The notes: generated from the sequence alone by a model not told the origin. 64,000 bases of DNA from Didemnitutus sp041906465 (GCA_041906465.1 JAYRJE010000007.1:124001-188000), one strand, 5' to 3'; shown: positions 8,724-18,818, counted from the stretch's first letter. A program made the numbers and translations.

Positions 8724-11700
8724 TCACTCGAAAGAGGGGGACGCTGTGACAAGATCGCACGCCAGGGCGTGGTTCGGATCACGTTGCAGGACCTCGCCCA
8801 GCAGCTTGCGCGCGGCCACCTCGTCGCCGAGGCCGAGTTGAGCCTGCGCTTCGAGGAAAAGGGCGGCGGTCTGCTGGCGGGCGGCGAGATCGTCGTTGAA
8901 GAGGAGCATCGTCGGCAGGGATGTCGCGAAGTAGTCGATGTTCGCCGGGGCCTGTGCAAGCTGGCGGGCGTAGGCGAGCAGTTCGCGGAGCAGTTGCGCG
9001 GCTTTGGCGGGACGACCGAGCCGCCGCCAAGCGAGGGCGGAGTAGTAAGTGAGTTCCGAGAATGCTTTCACGCTCATCGCTTGGAAATCGCCCTGGAACG
9101 TCGCCGCGGCTCGCCACTGTTGGCGGGCGTCCGTGCGCAGGCCCGCGGTGGCGAGCGCTTCGCCGAGCCAGAAACGAACGTCGCTGGCATTCGCGAGCAG
9201 ATGGCGCGCTTCGCCGAGGTTCGCCGGAGTTTCGAGTGCGGCGTCAAAAGAGGCGATCGCAGCGGGGGCGTCGCCGCGCGCGAGCGCCGCGCGACCGAGC
9301 AGCAGGTGGGTGCGCATGTGCTGGCCGAGCGCGAGACCTTCGCCGCCTTCCCACGGTTGGAATTTGCGGGTGCGGAGGATCGGCAGGGCGCGTTCGGAAC
9401 GGCCGGTCTGGTTGTAGAGCGCGCACAGTTCGATGCTCAGGTCATCGCGGCTGCGGACGAGCGCGGGATGACGCTCCAGTTCCCGCAGGCGTTTTTCGGG
9501 CGCCGCTCCGGAGCGCTTCCACAACTGGTCGCGTTCGTAGAGCAGACGCGCGTCGGCGGGTGAGGCGCGGAAGGCGGCGTCGTAGGCGCGACGCGCGCGG
9601 CCGGGTTGCTGCAGAATGTTGAAGGCGGCGATGCCGAGATTGCGCCAAGCCACGGCGTTGGCGGGCTCGAGGCGCACCGCTCGCTCCCAGTGTGCGATCG
9701 CTTCGCGGTGGCGCCGGCGGTCGTAGAGCAGATTGCCGAGATAGAACGGCGCGCGGGCGTCGGTCGGGGCGGCGGCGATGGCCGATTCGAGAATCAGGAT
9801 TTCTTCGAGACGCGCGGGGAAACAGTAGTCGGGCACCGCGCGGCGGGCGGCGGCAAGATGCCGCTTCGCCTCGGCAACGCGACCGGCGCGATGACAGAGC
9901 CACGCGCGGTAGTAGTCCAGGAGCGGCGCCGTGCCTTCGGTCGCGGTGGGCGCGGCATCGGCGAGCACGTCGAGCGCCTGGCCGTAAAAGCCGGCGCGCG
10001 CGTAATCGAGAGCGAGATCGAGCCGGATCTGCGTGTCGCCGGGCACCGCGCGGCCGAGCAGGTGGAGGCTCCAGGCGTCGAGCGAATCGAGGGTGAGGTT
10101 TTGCTCGAGGAGTGCCTGCGCGTCCGTTTCGTGGCCGAGTTTGCGCAGGACGATGGCCTGGAGGTTGCGCGCGGCGAGGTGGTCGGTGTTCAGGCGGAGC
10201 GCGCGTTCGAGTTGCGCGAGGGCGGCGTTCCAGTCGTGGCGCAGGCAATCGATCTGCGCGAGCAGGTGGAAGCCGCTGGCCTGCCAGGCGTGGTTCCACG
10301 TGGCTTTGTAGGCGGCAGCGTAGGCGTCGCGCAGGAGCGGGGACCGTGTGTCGTCGGGTGCGGGCGCGGCCGAGAACCAGCGCAGCACGAGGCAGCGAGC
10401 GAGTTGGTAGTGCGCTTCGCCGTCGGCCGGATTCGGATTGCGGTGAGTGAGGCGGGCGATGCTGGCCCGCAAGTGGCGCTCGGCGGAGGCGAACTCGCCG
10501 CGACGCAGGTGCCAGCGGCCGAGCGCGAGATGGCAGCGCGAGTCACCCGGATCGCGCCGGGTCGCCTCGCGCCAATACGCCTCGGGGAAGCGCGTCGCGT
10601 GGCGGTATTGCTCGAGGTGCAGGCCGGTGAGGTAGAGTTCGTCGTTGCTCGCGACATTGGCCGGCGCGGCGGGCTCGGTGGCGGCTTGGGCAGCGAGTTC
10701 GCTCGCGGTGGGTGGACGCGGCGTGATCGGCGTGTAGCGAAGCAACTCGCGGCCATCGGCGGTCGTGACGATCAGCGTCAGTTCAGGGGGGCGAGCGCCG
10801 CGCGGCAGGGCCACGCGTTCGACCAGGGGCTCCGCTGGCGAGAGATCGCGCGTGAACTCGGCGAGGGAGCGTCCCCGGCGCTCGAGTCGGATGCGTGTCG
10901 CGGACTGCGATGCGGTGACGGCGACGCCGAGGTGGGCGGTGGTTCCGTCGACGCGGAGGCTGAGCGCGGCGTCGGTATTGGCGGCGTGTGCGGGGCCGAT
11001 GGCGCGGATCGGATACCAGTGTTGCGTCCAGGTTTTCGTTTCGCCGGGGGTGAGAAAGGAAAAGTCGGGCTGGTTGTCCGTGTAGACGCCGGCCATCAGC
11101 TCGATGTAGGGGCGATGCTCGCCGTTTTCATCGGCGTCGGTGAGGTTGCGGTCCCACGCGTAGCCGAATTCGTGATTGCCCCAGGTCCACTGTTTTTTGC
11201 CCGGCGCGATGTGGTGGTCGGCGACGTGCACGATGCCGGCTTGGGCGCGATGGTCGTAGCCGCCGAAGAAGTCACCTTGCGTCCCCATGCACATGTAGGA
11301 CGTCGGGACCGGGATGTTGGCATACCACGACAGGTCATCGGGCGTGTAGTGGCCGGGCGGGCGATAGAGGCGGGGCGTCTCGTCGGCCGGAACGCCGTGT
11401 CGTGCGCGCGCGGCGTAATCGACGCCGTAGTAGCGTCCGGCGCAGCGCGGGAACGTGCTCATCGCCCGTTTCGCGTGGTCGGCCACGTAGGTCGCATCGG
11501 GCGGGAAAAACGATTGGTATTGTTCGTGGACGCGCGTGGCGACGTTGGCCCACCAGAGGAAAGTTTGCGTGTCGGCGGTGCGATTGTAGACGCGGGCGCG
11601 CACTTCCAGCACAGCGCGGCCGGGACGGAGGCAAACGCCGTGCATGCCCTTCATGCGGGCCAGCGGTTCGTGCTCGCTGAGCCAGACGGTCACGGCGCCG

Positions 11701-12119
11701 TCGGCGTGGTGCTCGATATGCACGTCCGTGGGCATGAATGTGGAGGGGCGGTGATGCTGCGGCCAGTTGAACTCGATGCCGCCGCTGATCCACGGGCCCG
11801 CGAGAGCGACGAGCGCCGGTTTGATGACGGGCTGGTAGTAGATGACGTCGTAATTGTTCGTCTTGTCGATGAGCCGGTGAATGCGTCCGCCGAGCGCGGG
11901 CAGGATCGTCACGGCGAGAAATTCATTCTCGAGCACCACCGTCTGCCACGGCTGCGAGACCGGCTCGCCGGCGACGCGGTCGCAAAACGGGAGCGGATAA
12001 AGGCGTCCGCTGGAGCCTTGATAGACACGCGTCTCAAGGAACATCGGGTTGCGGTCCGGTGCTTGCGGCACGTAGGTCGGAAGCACGAGGGTTTCGCGGC
12101 GAACGGAAACGGGGGACAT
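8724..12119 (-). CDS. DUF5107 domain protein with long TPR array
   Basis: 1131 aa from ATG 12119. The N-terminal part (about residues 40-380) matches DUF5107, a beta-sandwich resembling galactose mutarotase, with LAVTILPALGGRIHRLID and SGGIEFNWPQHH. The rest is mostly tetratricopeptide repeats, for example PFYLGNLLYDRRRHREAIAH and AWRNLGIAAFN. No signal peptide is visible, so a cytoplasmic site is likely. Such proteins occur in carbohydrate loci, but I know of no proven activity; sugar binding or mutarotation is an inference. The start faces the GH2 gene with essentially no gap, so the promoters of the two genes must overlap or lie inside one of the frames. Confidence 0.85.
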   Translation of the reverse strand: MSPVSVRRETLVLPTYVPQAPDRNPMFLETRVYQGSSGRLYPLPFCDRVAGEPVSQPWQTVVLENEFLAVTILPALGGRIHRLIDKTNNYDVIYYQPVIKPALVALAGPWISGGIEFNWPQHHRPSTFMPTDVHIEHHADGAVTVWLSEHEPLARMKGMHGVCLRPGRAVLEVRARVYNRTADTQTFLWWANVATRVHEQYQSFFPPDATYVADHAKRAMSTFPRCAGRYYGVDYAARARHGVPADETPRLYRPPGHYTPDDLSWYANIPVPTSYMCMGTQGDFFGGYDHRAQAGIVHVADHHIAPGKKQWTWGNHEFGYAWDRNLTDADENGEHRPYIELMAGVYTDNQPDFSFLTPGETKTWTQHWYPIRAIGPAHAANTDAALSLRVDGTTAHLGVAVTASQSATRIRLERRGRSLAEFTRDLSPAEPLVERVALPRGARPPELTLIVTTADGRELLRYTPITPRPPTASELAAQAATEPAAPANVASNDELYLTGLHLEQYRHATRFPEAYWREATRRDPGDSRCHLALGRWHLRRGEFASAERHLRASIARLTHRNPNPADGEAHYQLARCLVLRWFSAAPAPDDTRSPLLRDAYAAAYKATWNHAWQASGFHLLAQIDCLRHDWNAALAQLERALRLNTDHLAARNLQAIVLRKLGHETDAQALLEQNLTLDSLDAWSLHLLGRAVPGDTQIRLDLALDYARAGFYGQALDVLADAAPTATEGTAPLLDYYRAWLCHRAGRVAEAKRHLAAARRAVPDYCFPARLEEILILESAIAAAPTDARAPFYLGNLLYDRRRHREAIAHWERAVRLEPANAVAWRNLGIAAFNILQQPGRARRAYDAAFRASPADARLLYERDQLWKRSGAAPEKRLRELERHPALVRSRDDLSIELCALYNQTGRSERALPILRTRKFQPWEGGEGLALGQHMRTHLLLGRAALARGDAPAAIASFDAALETPANLGEARHLLANASDVRFWLGEALATAGLRTDARQQWRAAATFQGDFQAMSVKAFSELTYYSALAWRRLGRPAKAAQLLRELLAYARQLAQAPANIDYFATSLPTMLLFNDDLAARQQTAALFLEAQAQLGLGDEVAARKLLGEVLQRDPNHALACDLVTASPSFE

Positions 12120-12171
12120 GGCGGCGATGGGGGTTCCGTCGGTAGATTCGGCGGAAGCGAAAAGCGGGGCG

Positions 12172-15024
12172 ATGCGTCGGCTGCCGGACAGTCCTGCAAA
12201 CCGCGGGGCGCTTTCGGCTTTCGCACGCGTGGTGCAGCGCGCATCGTCGCGAGCGGTGACATCACACGGTCCTATTTCTCTGCATGGTGACTGGCAGCTC
12301 GCGTTGGATCGCGCTGACGTCGGCGTGGCGGAGCGTTGGTTCGCGGGCGAACTTGGCGCCCGGGTGCATTTGCCGGGTTCGCTGGCCGAGCAGGGCGTGG
12401 GCGACCCCGTGGGCGCGAACACGCCGTGGACTGGCACGATTTTCGATCGGAGTTATTTCAGTGCGCCGGAGTATGCGCCGTATCGGCCGCCGCATCCGGT
12501 GAAGCTTCCGTTTTGGCTGACACCCCGGACGGTTTATGTCGGCGCGGCGTGGTATCGACGCGAGATCGAGATCCCGGCGGCGTGGGTCGGTCGGCGTATC
12601 GTGCTCCGGCTCGAGCGGCCGCATTGGCAAACGCGCGTGTGGCTCGGCGACCGCGAACTCGGCACACGCGACAGCCTGAGCGTGCCGCACGAGTATGGAC
12701 TCGGTGTGTTTGCCGAAGCGGGGCGGCATGCGTTGACGCTGCGCGTGGACAATCGCCTGCGCGTGGACGTCGGCGAGAATGCGCACAGCGTCAGCGACCA
12801 CACGCAGGGCAACTGGAACGGGGTCGTCGGCGCGATCGAGTTGTGCGCCACGGAGACGGCGTGGATCGAGGATTTGCAGGTGTATCCGCGGATCGCGGAT
12901 CGCTCGGTGCGCGTAACCGGTCGTGTAGCGACGAGCGGAGAGGTGGAGCCGACGGAGGTGACGCTCGAGAGTGGCCAGCGCGCGGTGTCGGCGCGGATCG
13001 CCGCTGACGGGAGTTTCGACGCGCGAGTCGCATTGTCGGGCGAGGCGGCGTGCTGGGATGAGTTTTCGCCGGTGCTGCACACGCTGAAGGCAACCTTGCC
13101 GAACGGCGAGGCGCGCGAGGTGCGCTTCGGCTTGCGCGAAGTGCGCCGGGAAGGGCGGCGCCTGCTGCTGAATGGGCAGCCGCTGTTTCTGCGCGGGACG
13201 CTCGATTGTGCGATTTTTCCGCGGACGGGTTATCCGCCGACAGACGTGACGGAGTGGCGGCGGATTCTCGGCACGATCAAGAGCTACGGATTGAACCACG
13301 TGCGGTTTCACTCGTGGTGTCCTCCGGAGGCGGCGTTCGTCGCGGCGGATGAACTCGGTCTGTATTTGCAGATCGAGGCGGCCACCTGGCCCAACGCGGT
13401 CGCTGTGCTCGCGTTCAACTCGCCGCGCGGGATCGGCGATGGCGCCTCGGTCGATGCGTGGACGCTCGCGGAAGGCGAGCGCATCCTGCGGGCTTACGGC
13501 AATCACCCGAGCTTCCTGCTGTTCGCCGCGGGCAACGAGCCCGGCGGTCCGGCGCATCGCGCTTATCTCGGACGCTGGGTGGAGGCGATGCGCACGCTCG
13601 ATCCGCGGCATCTCTACACTGGCACGGCGGGGTGGCCCGAGCTGGACGAGAACGATTTCCATGTCTTGCCCGAGCCGCGCGCGCATCAGTGGGGCGACGG
13701 CTTGAAGAGCCGGCTCAATGCGCTCCCGCCGGCCACGACGGCGGACTATCGCGAGAGCGTGGAGAAGCGCGCCGCGCCGGTCATCAGCCACGAGATCGGG
13801 CAATGGTGTTCGTATCCGGCGCTGGACACGGCGGCGAAACACACGGGCCACTTGCGCGCGGCGAACTTCGAGATCTTCGCGGACTGGTTGCGCGAGCGCG
13901 GGCTGGCGGACCGTTACCAGGCTTTCGTGCACGCCGCGGGGCGGCTGCAGGTGGCGTGTTACAAGGAGGAGATCGAGGCGCAGTTGCGCACGCCGGGGCT
14001 CGGCGGGTTTCAGCTGCTCGGCTTGCAGGATTTCGCGGGGCAGGGGACGGCGCCGGTGGGCGTGCTCGATCATTTCTGGGAACCGAAGCCGTATGCGAGC
14101 GCGGCGGAATTCCGGCGATTCTGCGGACCGACCGTGCTGCTCGCGCGGTTGCCGCGGCGGGTGTTCACGGCAGGAGAAACGTTCGAAGCTACAGTCGAGG
14201 TCGCGCACTTCGGCGCGGAGACGATGGCGGACGTGCGTGTGTGGTGGCGCCTGGAGGCCGACAGAGGTGAAGCGGTCGCCAGCGGGGAATTCGCGCCGCG
14301 GGACGTGCCGCTCGGGAGCGGAACCGGCTTGGGAAAAATCTCGGTGACACTCGAAGCGTTCGCCGGCGCGCGCAAGCTGCGCTTCGTGGTCGGAGTCGCG
14401 GGACGGGCGATCGAGAACGACTGGGAGGTATGGGTTTATCCGGTGCGCGTTCCGCTGGAGCCGCCGCCTGGCGTTCACTTGGTGCGTCGGCTCGATGTCG
14501 AGGCGGAGCGCGTGTTGCGCGGGGGCGGGCGGGTGCTGCTGGCGGCGGGCCGAGGCCAGGCGCGGGGCGACGAGCGTGGTCGTGTCGAGTTGGGTTTCAC
14601 GCCGATCTTTTGGAACACCTCGTGCACGCAGCGGCAGGCACCGCACACGCTGGGCATCGCGTGCGATCCGGCGCATCGCGCGTTCGCGGAGTTTCCGACC
14701 GAAGCGCATTCGAACTGGCAATGGTCGCACGTGTTGCGCGGGGCCGACGCGCTGATTCTCGATGCGTTGCCGCGTGGGCTGCAGCCGCTCGTGGCGGCAA
14801 TCGATGACTGGTTTACGACGCGGCGGCTCGGAGTGATATTCGAGGCGCGTGTCGGCTCCGGGCGATTGTTGGTGTGCAGCGCCGATCTGCATGCGACGGA
14901 TGATCCGGTGGTGCGGCAGCTGCGTGCGAGCCTTCTCGCCTATGTGGCGGGGGAACACTTCGAGCCGACGGACGAGGTTTCGCTGGAGAGCGTGCGTGCG
15001 TTGTTCGCGTCCGCCGAACGATAG
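12172..15024 (+). CDS. GH2-family glycosidase
   Basis: From ATG 12172 the protein has 950 aa. An ATG at 12118 is open too but overlaps the divergent start codon, and GTG codons at 12229 and 12232 are possible, so the start is uncertain. The N-terminal jelly roll (ISLHGDWQLALD; HWQTRVWLGDRELG) and immunoglobulin-like domain precede the barrel. The acid/base is probably Glu456 in AAGNEPGG and the nucleophile Glu541 in VISHEIGQW. A long C-terminal extension follows, with KPYASAAEFRRFCGPTVLLA. No signal peptide is visible, so an intracellular exo-glycosidase is likely. GH112 starts 165 bases downstream. Beta-galactosidase, beta-glucuronidase and related specificities remain open. Confidence 0.88.
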   Translation: MRRLPDSPANRGALSAFARVVQRASSRAVTSHGPISLHGDWQLALDRADVGVAERWFAGELGARVHLPGSLAEQGVGDPVGANTPWTGTIFDRSYFSAPEYAPYRPPHPVKLPFWLTPRTVYVGAAWYRREIEIPAAWVGRRIVLRLERPHWQTRVWLGDRELGTRDSLSVPHEYGLGVFAEAGRHALTLRVDNRLRVDVGENAHSVSDHTQGNWNGVVGAIELCATETAWIEDLQVYPRIADRSVRVTGRVATSGEVEPTEVTLESGQRAVSARIAADGSFDARVALSGEAACWDEFSPVLHTLKATLPNGEAREVRFGLREVRREGRRLLLNGQPLFLRGTLDCAIFPRTGYPPTDVTEWRRILGTIKSYGLNHVRFHSWCPPEAAFVAADELGLYLQIEAATWPNAVAVLAFNSPRGIGDGASVDAWTLAEGERILRAYGNHPSFLLFAAGNEPGGPAHRAYLGRWVEAMRTLDPRHLYTGTAGWPELDENDFHVLPEPRAHQWGDGLKSRLNALPPATTADYRESVEKRAAPVISHEIGQWCSYPALDTAAKHTGHLRAANFEIFADWLRERGLADRYQAFVHAAGRLQVACYKEEIEAQLRTPGLGGFQLLGLQDFAGQGTAPVGVLDHFWEPKPYASAAEFRRFCGPTVLLARLPRRVFTAGETFEATVEVAHFGAETMADVRVWWRLEADRGEAVASGEFAPRDVPLGSGTGLGKISVTLEAFAGARKLRFVVGVAGRAIENDWEVWVYPVRVPLEPPPGVHLVRRLDVEAERVLRGGGRVLLAAGRGQARGDERGRVELGFTPIFWNTSCTQRQAPHTLGIACDPAHRAFAEFPTEAHSNWQWSHVLRGADALILDALPRGLQPLVAAIDDWFTTRRLGVIFEARVGSGRLLVCSADLHATDDPVVRQLRASLLAYVAGEHFEPTDEVSLESVRALFASAER

Positions 15025-15158
15025 GGATCGGCTTGCCGGCGAGACGAGCGCGGCGCTTCGGTCGCTGGAAGGGGGGCTGTCACTCGAGCTGCGGCGGTCG
15101 ATTTGCCGCTCGGACCGTCCGACTGCGGCAGGCGCTTGGTGGGTTGCGGGACGGGGTG

Positions 15159-15180
15159 GGTTGGCGCAACCTCCCGGCTC
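15159..15180. repeat. Short inverted repeat in the GH2-GH112 gap
   Basis: GGTTG-GCG-CAACC lies within GGTGGGTTGGCGCAACCTCC. It is the densest structure in the 165-base gap (15025-15189) before the GH112 start. It may be a degraded member of the palindromes seen elsewhere or simply a stem in the leader. I see no Shine-Dalgarno sequence directly before ATG 15190. Confidence 0.35.
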
Positions 15181-15189
15181 CTGTCTCTC

Positions 15190-17391
15190 ATGAGCAACGA
15201 TTCCTTTTCCCACGGTGATTTCACGCTGCCCGGCGAAGCCGGTTACGAGCAGCTCACGCTGCGCCTCGCCAAGAAATGGGGCGCCGACACGATCCGCGAT
15301 TCCGACGGCACGCAGCTGTCGCCCGAGATCGTGCAATCCGGCTACGCGATCTACTCGACGCTCTGCCTCGTGCGCTCCGTGCAGCCCTGGGCGCGCGTCA
15401 ATCGCGACAAGCTCCAGCAGAACTTCCTGATGAGCTTCCCCGTTGTGGCCGAGAAGGCGCGCACGACGATCACGCTGCTCGCCGGCTACTACACCGAGCA
15501 GTTCGTCGTGAACTTCGGCGACAGCCCGAAGCGTTGGTGGCTGGTCTTCGATCGCACGACGGGCAAGGAGGTTTCGAAAACGAAGTGGTCGGTGAACGCG
15601 AAGAAAGGCACCGTGACGATCGAGGGCACCGTGCCCGGCCACCAATACACGGTGAACTTCCTCGCCTTCCGCATCTGGGAGGAGATCTCGATGTATAATC
15701 ACCTCACGAACAATTGGGGTGATCGCGAGCATCTCGCCGCCGTCGATCCGATGCAGCCGGAGACGCAGAAGGTGTTGCTCGCTTATCTCGATAAGTGGCT
15801 GCGCGAGCACGCGGACACGAAGGTCGTTCGCTTCACGTCGATGTTCTACAACTTCTCGTGGTTCTGGGGCGCCGACCACGCGAAGCTGCGCGACATCTAC
15901 TCGGATTGGGGCGACTACGAGATGACGGTCAGCCCGCGCGCGCTGACGTTGTTTGAGAAAAAATACGGTTACCGGCTCACGTCGGAAGACTTCGTCAACG
16001 GCGGGCTCTACAACTCCACGCACAACGCCCCGTCGCGCCGCTACCGCGACTACATGGATTTCGTCCACGGCTTCGTGATCGAGTTCGGCCGCAAGTGCAT
16101 CGATCTCGTGCACAAATACGAGAAGCTCGCCTACGTGTTCTACGACGACCACTGGGTCGGCGTGGAGCCGAGCAGCCCGCGCTTCCAGGAGTTCGGCTTC
16201 GACGGCCTGATCAAATGCGTGTTCAACGCGTTCGAAGTGCGCCTTTGCGCGCACTCGACCGGTGCGAAGACCCGCGAGCTGCGCCTGCATCCGTATCTCT
16301 TCCCGACGGGCCTGAAGGGCGAGCCGACGTTCAAGGCCGGCGGCAATCCCACGCTCGACGCGAAGAATTTCTGGATCGATGCGCGTCGCGGCCTCGTGCG
16401 CGCGCCGATCGATCGCATCGGCCTCGGCGGTTACCTGTCGCTCGTCGAACCGTTCCCGGATTTTCAGGACTACATCGAGGGCCTCGCGAAGGAATTTCGC
16501 CTCCTGAAATCCTTCCATCGCGGCGACAAGCCCTGGGCGGCGCCGTTCAAGGTCGCCGTCCTGACGGCGTGGGGCGACCTGCGCGCATGGACCTGCTCGG
16601 GGCACTTCACGCCAGGCGTGGCGCTCTACGATGTGCTCGAATCGCTCGCCGGTCTCGCGCTCGACGTGCAGTTCATCAGCTTCGACGACCTCGTGAAACG
16701 CGGCGTGCCGAAGGGCGTGAAGGCGATCATCAACTGCGGTCGCGCGGGCTCCGCGTGGAGTGGCGGGCACTATTGGGACGAGCCGCGCGTGGAGGAAATC
16801 CTCACGCAATTCGTCCAGAAGGGCGGCGGCCTCGTCGGCGTTGGCGAGCCGAGCGCGCGGCCGCGTGCGGGGCAGACGTTCAAGCTCGCGCAAGTGTTCG
16901 GCCTCGATCGCGACGCGGGCGATCGCGTGGCGAACGGGAAATACAAATACGCCGCTCCGGCTGCGCCCGTCGCTTCGCACTTCATCACAGCCGACGTCAC
17001 GGCGCCGCTCGATCTCGGCAAGGACGTGGATGGCATCTACGTCTTCGACGGCGACACACAAGTGCTCGCCGAACGCGACGGCTCGCCGCGCTTGGCCGCG
17101 CACGTCTTCGGCAAGGGCCGCGCGGTCTATCTCAGCGGCTTCAAGTTCAACTTCGAGAACACGCGCCTGCTGCATCGCGCGCTTTATTGGGCGGCGTCGC
17201 AGGACGGCGCCTGGGGCGTGTGGCAGTCGAGCAACGTGAAGACGGAGGCGACGTATTTCGCGAAGGCGGGAAAACTCGTCGTCATCAACAACGCCGGCGA
17301 GGCCCAGCAGACGACCGTGACACTCGCGAACGGCAGGGCAGCGAAGTCGGTCTCGCTCGACGCACACGGCATCGCGATCATGGAGGCCTAA
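15190..17391 (+). CDS. lnpA: GH112 1,3-beta-galactosyl-N-acetylhexosamine phosphorylase
   Basis: 733 aa from ATG 15190 (MSNDSFSHGDFTLPGEAGYEQ begins the family N-terminus), about the usual length. Family stretches include LTNNWGDREHLAAVDPMQP, FTSMFYNFSWFWG and VFYDDHWVGVEP; one of Asp319/Asp320 is the probable general acid by analogy with characterised enzymes. These enzymes cleave galacto-N-biose or lacto-N-biose with phosphate, giving galactose 1-phosphate and the N-acetylhexosamine. Some members act on galactosyl-rhamnose instead, which would suit pectin. No signal peptide, so cytoplasmic. It follows GH2 and is probably co-transcribed. Galactose 1-phosphate enzymes (galT, nahK) are not nearby. 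Confidence 0.93.
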   Translation: MSNDSFSHGDFTLPGEAGYEQLTLRLAKKWGADTIRDSDGTQLSPEIVQSGYAIYSTLCLVRSVQPWARVNRDKLQQNFLMSFPVVAEKARTTITLLAGYYTEQFVVNFGDSPKRWWLVFDRTTGKEVSKTKWSVNAKKGTVTIEGTVPGHQYTVNFLAFRIWEEISMYNHLTNNWGDREHLAAVDPMQPETQKVLLAYLDKWLREHADTKVVRFTSMFYNFSWFWGADHAKLRDIYSDWGDYEMTVSPRALTLFEKKYGYRLTSEDFVNGGLYNSTHNAPSRRYRDYMDFVHGFVIEFGRKCIDLVHKYEKLAYVFYDDHWVGVEPSSPRFQEFGFDGLIKCVFNAFEVRLCAHSTGAKTRELRLHPYLFPTGLKGEPTFKAGGNPTLDAKNFWIDARRGLVRAPIDRIGLGGYLSLVEPFPDFQDYIEGLAKEFRLLKSFHRGDKPWAAPFKVAVLTAWGDLRAWTCSGHFTPGVALYDVLESLAGLALDVQFISFDDLVKRGVPKGVKAIINCGRAGSAWSGGHYWDEPRVEEILTQFVQKGGGLVGVGEPSARPRAGQTFKLAQVFGLDRDAGDRVANGKYKYAAPAAPVASHFITADVTAPLDLGKDVDGIYVFDGDTQVLAERDGSPRLAAHVFGKGRAVYLSGFKFNFENTRLLHRALYWAASQDGAWGVWQSSNVKTEATYFAKAGKLVVINNAGEAQQTTVTLANGRAAKSVSLDAHGIAIMEA

Positions 17392-17542
17392 GGGCATCCC
17401 TGATTTTTCGTGCCGCAGGGGCCGGATGGATGGTGCTGCGCACGGGAGTAAATCCCCGGCGCGGCGCTGCGGGCTTGCGCTCGGATTTGGGCTAAGAAAG
17501 CTGGCGGCCGTTCGTCAGCCTTCCGTCACCTCCACGCCGTTC

Positions 17543-18769
17543 ATGCGACTTCCGCACCACCTCCGCCTGTTTGCCCTCACCGTTTTCATCGCGACGACCG
17601 CTTGGGTTGTTGTGGCGCCTGCTGCCGACAACGAGGCGCTCGAAAAGCGTTTCAAGGAGGCGAACGAGAAGATCGACGCCGGCGAGTTCCAGCCCGCCCT
17701 TGAGATTTACAACGAGATCCTCGAGGCCGAACCGAAGGCGGGGAACGTCTGGGTCATGCGCGGCATCGCCAAATGGAAATTGAAGGACCTCAGCGGCGCG
17801 CGCGCCGACCTGGCCCAGGCCATCGCGCTCCATCCCGACAACGTCGACGCTTACCGTGTGCGCGGCCTGCTGCGCTATGAGACCAAAGATTATTCGAACA
17901 GCCGTGCGGATTTCACCCAGGCGATCGATCTCGTGAAGAAGAATGTGAACGCCATCGTCAAGGCGGGCGACAAGGATGCGGCCCACGCTTACGAGAAAGA
18001 GAATGCCGAACTCTACGGCATGCGGGCCGAGGTGGAGAGCAAACTGGAAGACAACCCGTCGGCAATCTACGACCTGACCCACGCGATCGAACTGAAGCCG
18101 GATTATGCGGCCGCGTTCTACTTACGCGGCCAGCTTTACGAGGCAGGCAGCGAACCGGAGGCGGCGGAGGCGGACTATTCGAAAGTGATCGAATTGAGCC
18201 CGAAGCATGCCGACGCATGGAGCAACCGCGCGTGGATTCGCTTCCATGCGTTGAAATGGGATGAGGCCATTGCCGACGGGAAAAAAACGCTGGAGATCGC
18301 GCCGAAGGCCGCGGCCGCCATGCGCGTCGTCGGGTATTCACAGTTTGCGAAAGGCGACTACGCCGAGGCGGCCCAGACCTTGGCTGCGGCGGCTGAGGCG
18401 GACCCTGCGTCGAGTGCGGCCTACGCGCTGTTCGTCCGTCACTACGCACTGTTGCGCACCGGCGCTGCGGACAAGCGCCTCGCGACGTCGTGGGGCAATT
18501 GGAAGGACGAGCCCTGGCTGCAGGCGCTGGCGAAGTTCATCACCGGCCAGATCGACGAAGAAGCACTTGAGGTGGCGGCCAAGGACACGCCGGACGACGG
18601 CGAGCTCGCCGGTCGCGCCTGCGAGATGCATTTCTACATCGGGCTCGCGCGCAAGCAGGCGGGAGACAAATCGACGGCGCGCCTGCGCTTCCAGTCGGCG
18701 TTGAAGACGGAGCAGAAGACCTACGTCGAAGACGCGCTGTCCCACGCGGAGCTGGCGCGCTCGAAGTGA
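17543..18769 (+). CDS. Secreted tetratricopeptide-repeat protein
   Basis: 408 aa from ATG 17543, with a leader (MRLPHHLRLFALTVFIATTA) probably cleaved after VAPAA. At least six TPR units follow, for example FQPALEIYNEILEAEPKAGN, ARADLAQAIALHPDN and PSAIYDLTHAIELKPDYA. Nothing catalytic is visible. TPR arrays bind partner proteins, and a periplasmic scaffold role is inferred. The next gene starts 49 bases downstream on the same strand and also encodes an exported protein, so the two may form an operon. Confidence 0.85.
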   Translation: MRLPHHLRLFALTVFIATTAWVVVAPAADNEALEKRFKEANEKIDAGEFQPALEIYNEILEAEPKAGNVWVMRGIAKWKLKDLSGARADLAQAIALHPDNVDAYRVRGLLRYETKDYSNSRADFTQAIDLVKKNVNAIVKAGDKDAAHAYEKENAELYGMRAEVESKLEDNPSAIYDLTHAIELKPDYAAAFYLRGQLYEAGSEPEAAEADYSKVIELSPKHADAWSNRAWIRFHALKWDEAIADGKKTLEIAPKAAAAMRVVGYSQFAKGDYAEAAQTLAAAAEADPASSAAYALFVRHYALLRTGAADKRLATSWGNWKDEPWLQALAKFITGQIDEEALEVAAKDTPDDGELAGRACEMHFYIGLARKQAGDKSTARLRFQSALKTEQKTYVEDALSHAELARSK

Positions 18770-18818
18770 GAAGATTGCGAGTTGAGCGGTGGCACTCCTC
18801 ACGCCAAGTTCGCTGCGC

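Noticed and set aside
9606..12290. An 894-residue plus-strand open frame opposite the DUF5107-TPR gene.
   Set aside because: Same reason: the opposite strand has a domain-supported protein, and this frame has no recognisable motif.
12262..17397. A 1711-residue minus-strand open frame opposite GH2 and GH112.
   Set aside because: It is antisense to two clearly recognised enzymes, has no domain I recognise and is rich in Arg/Ala/His as expected for GC-driven shadow frames.
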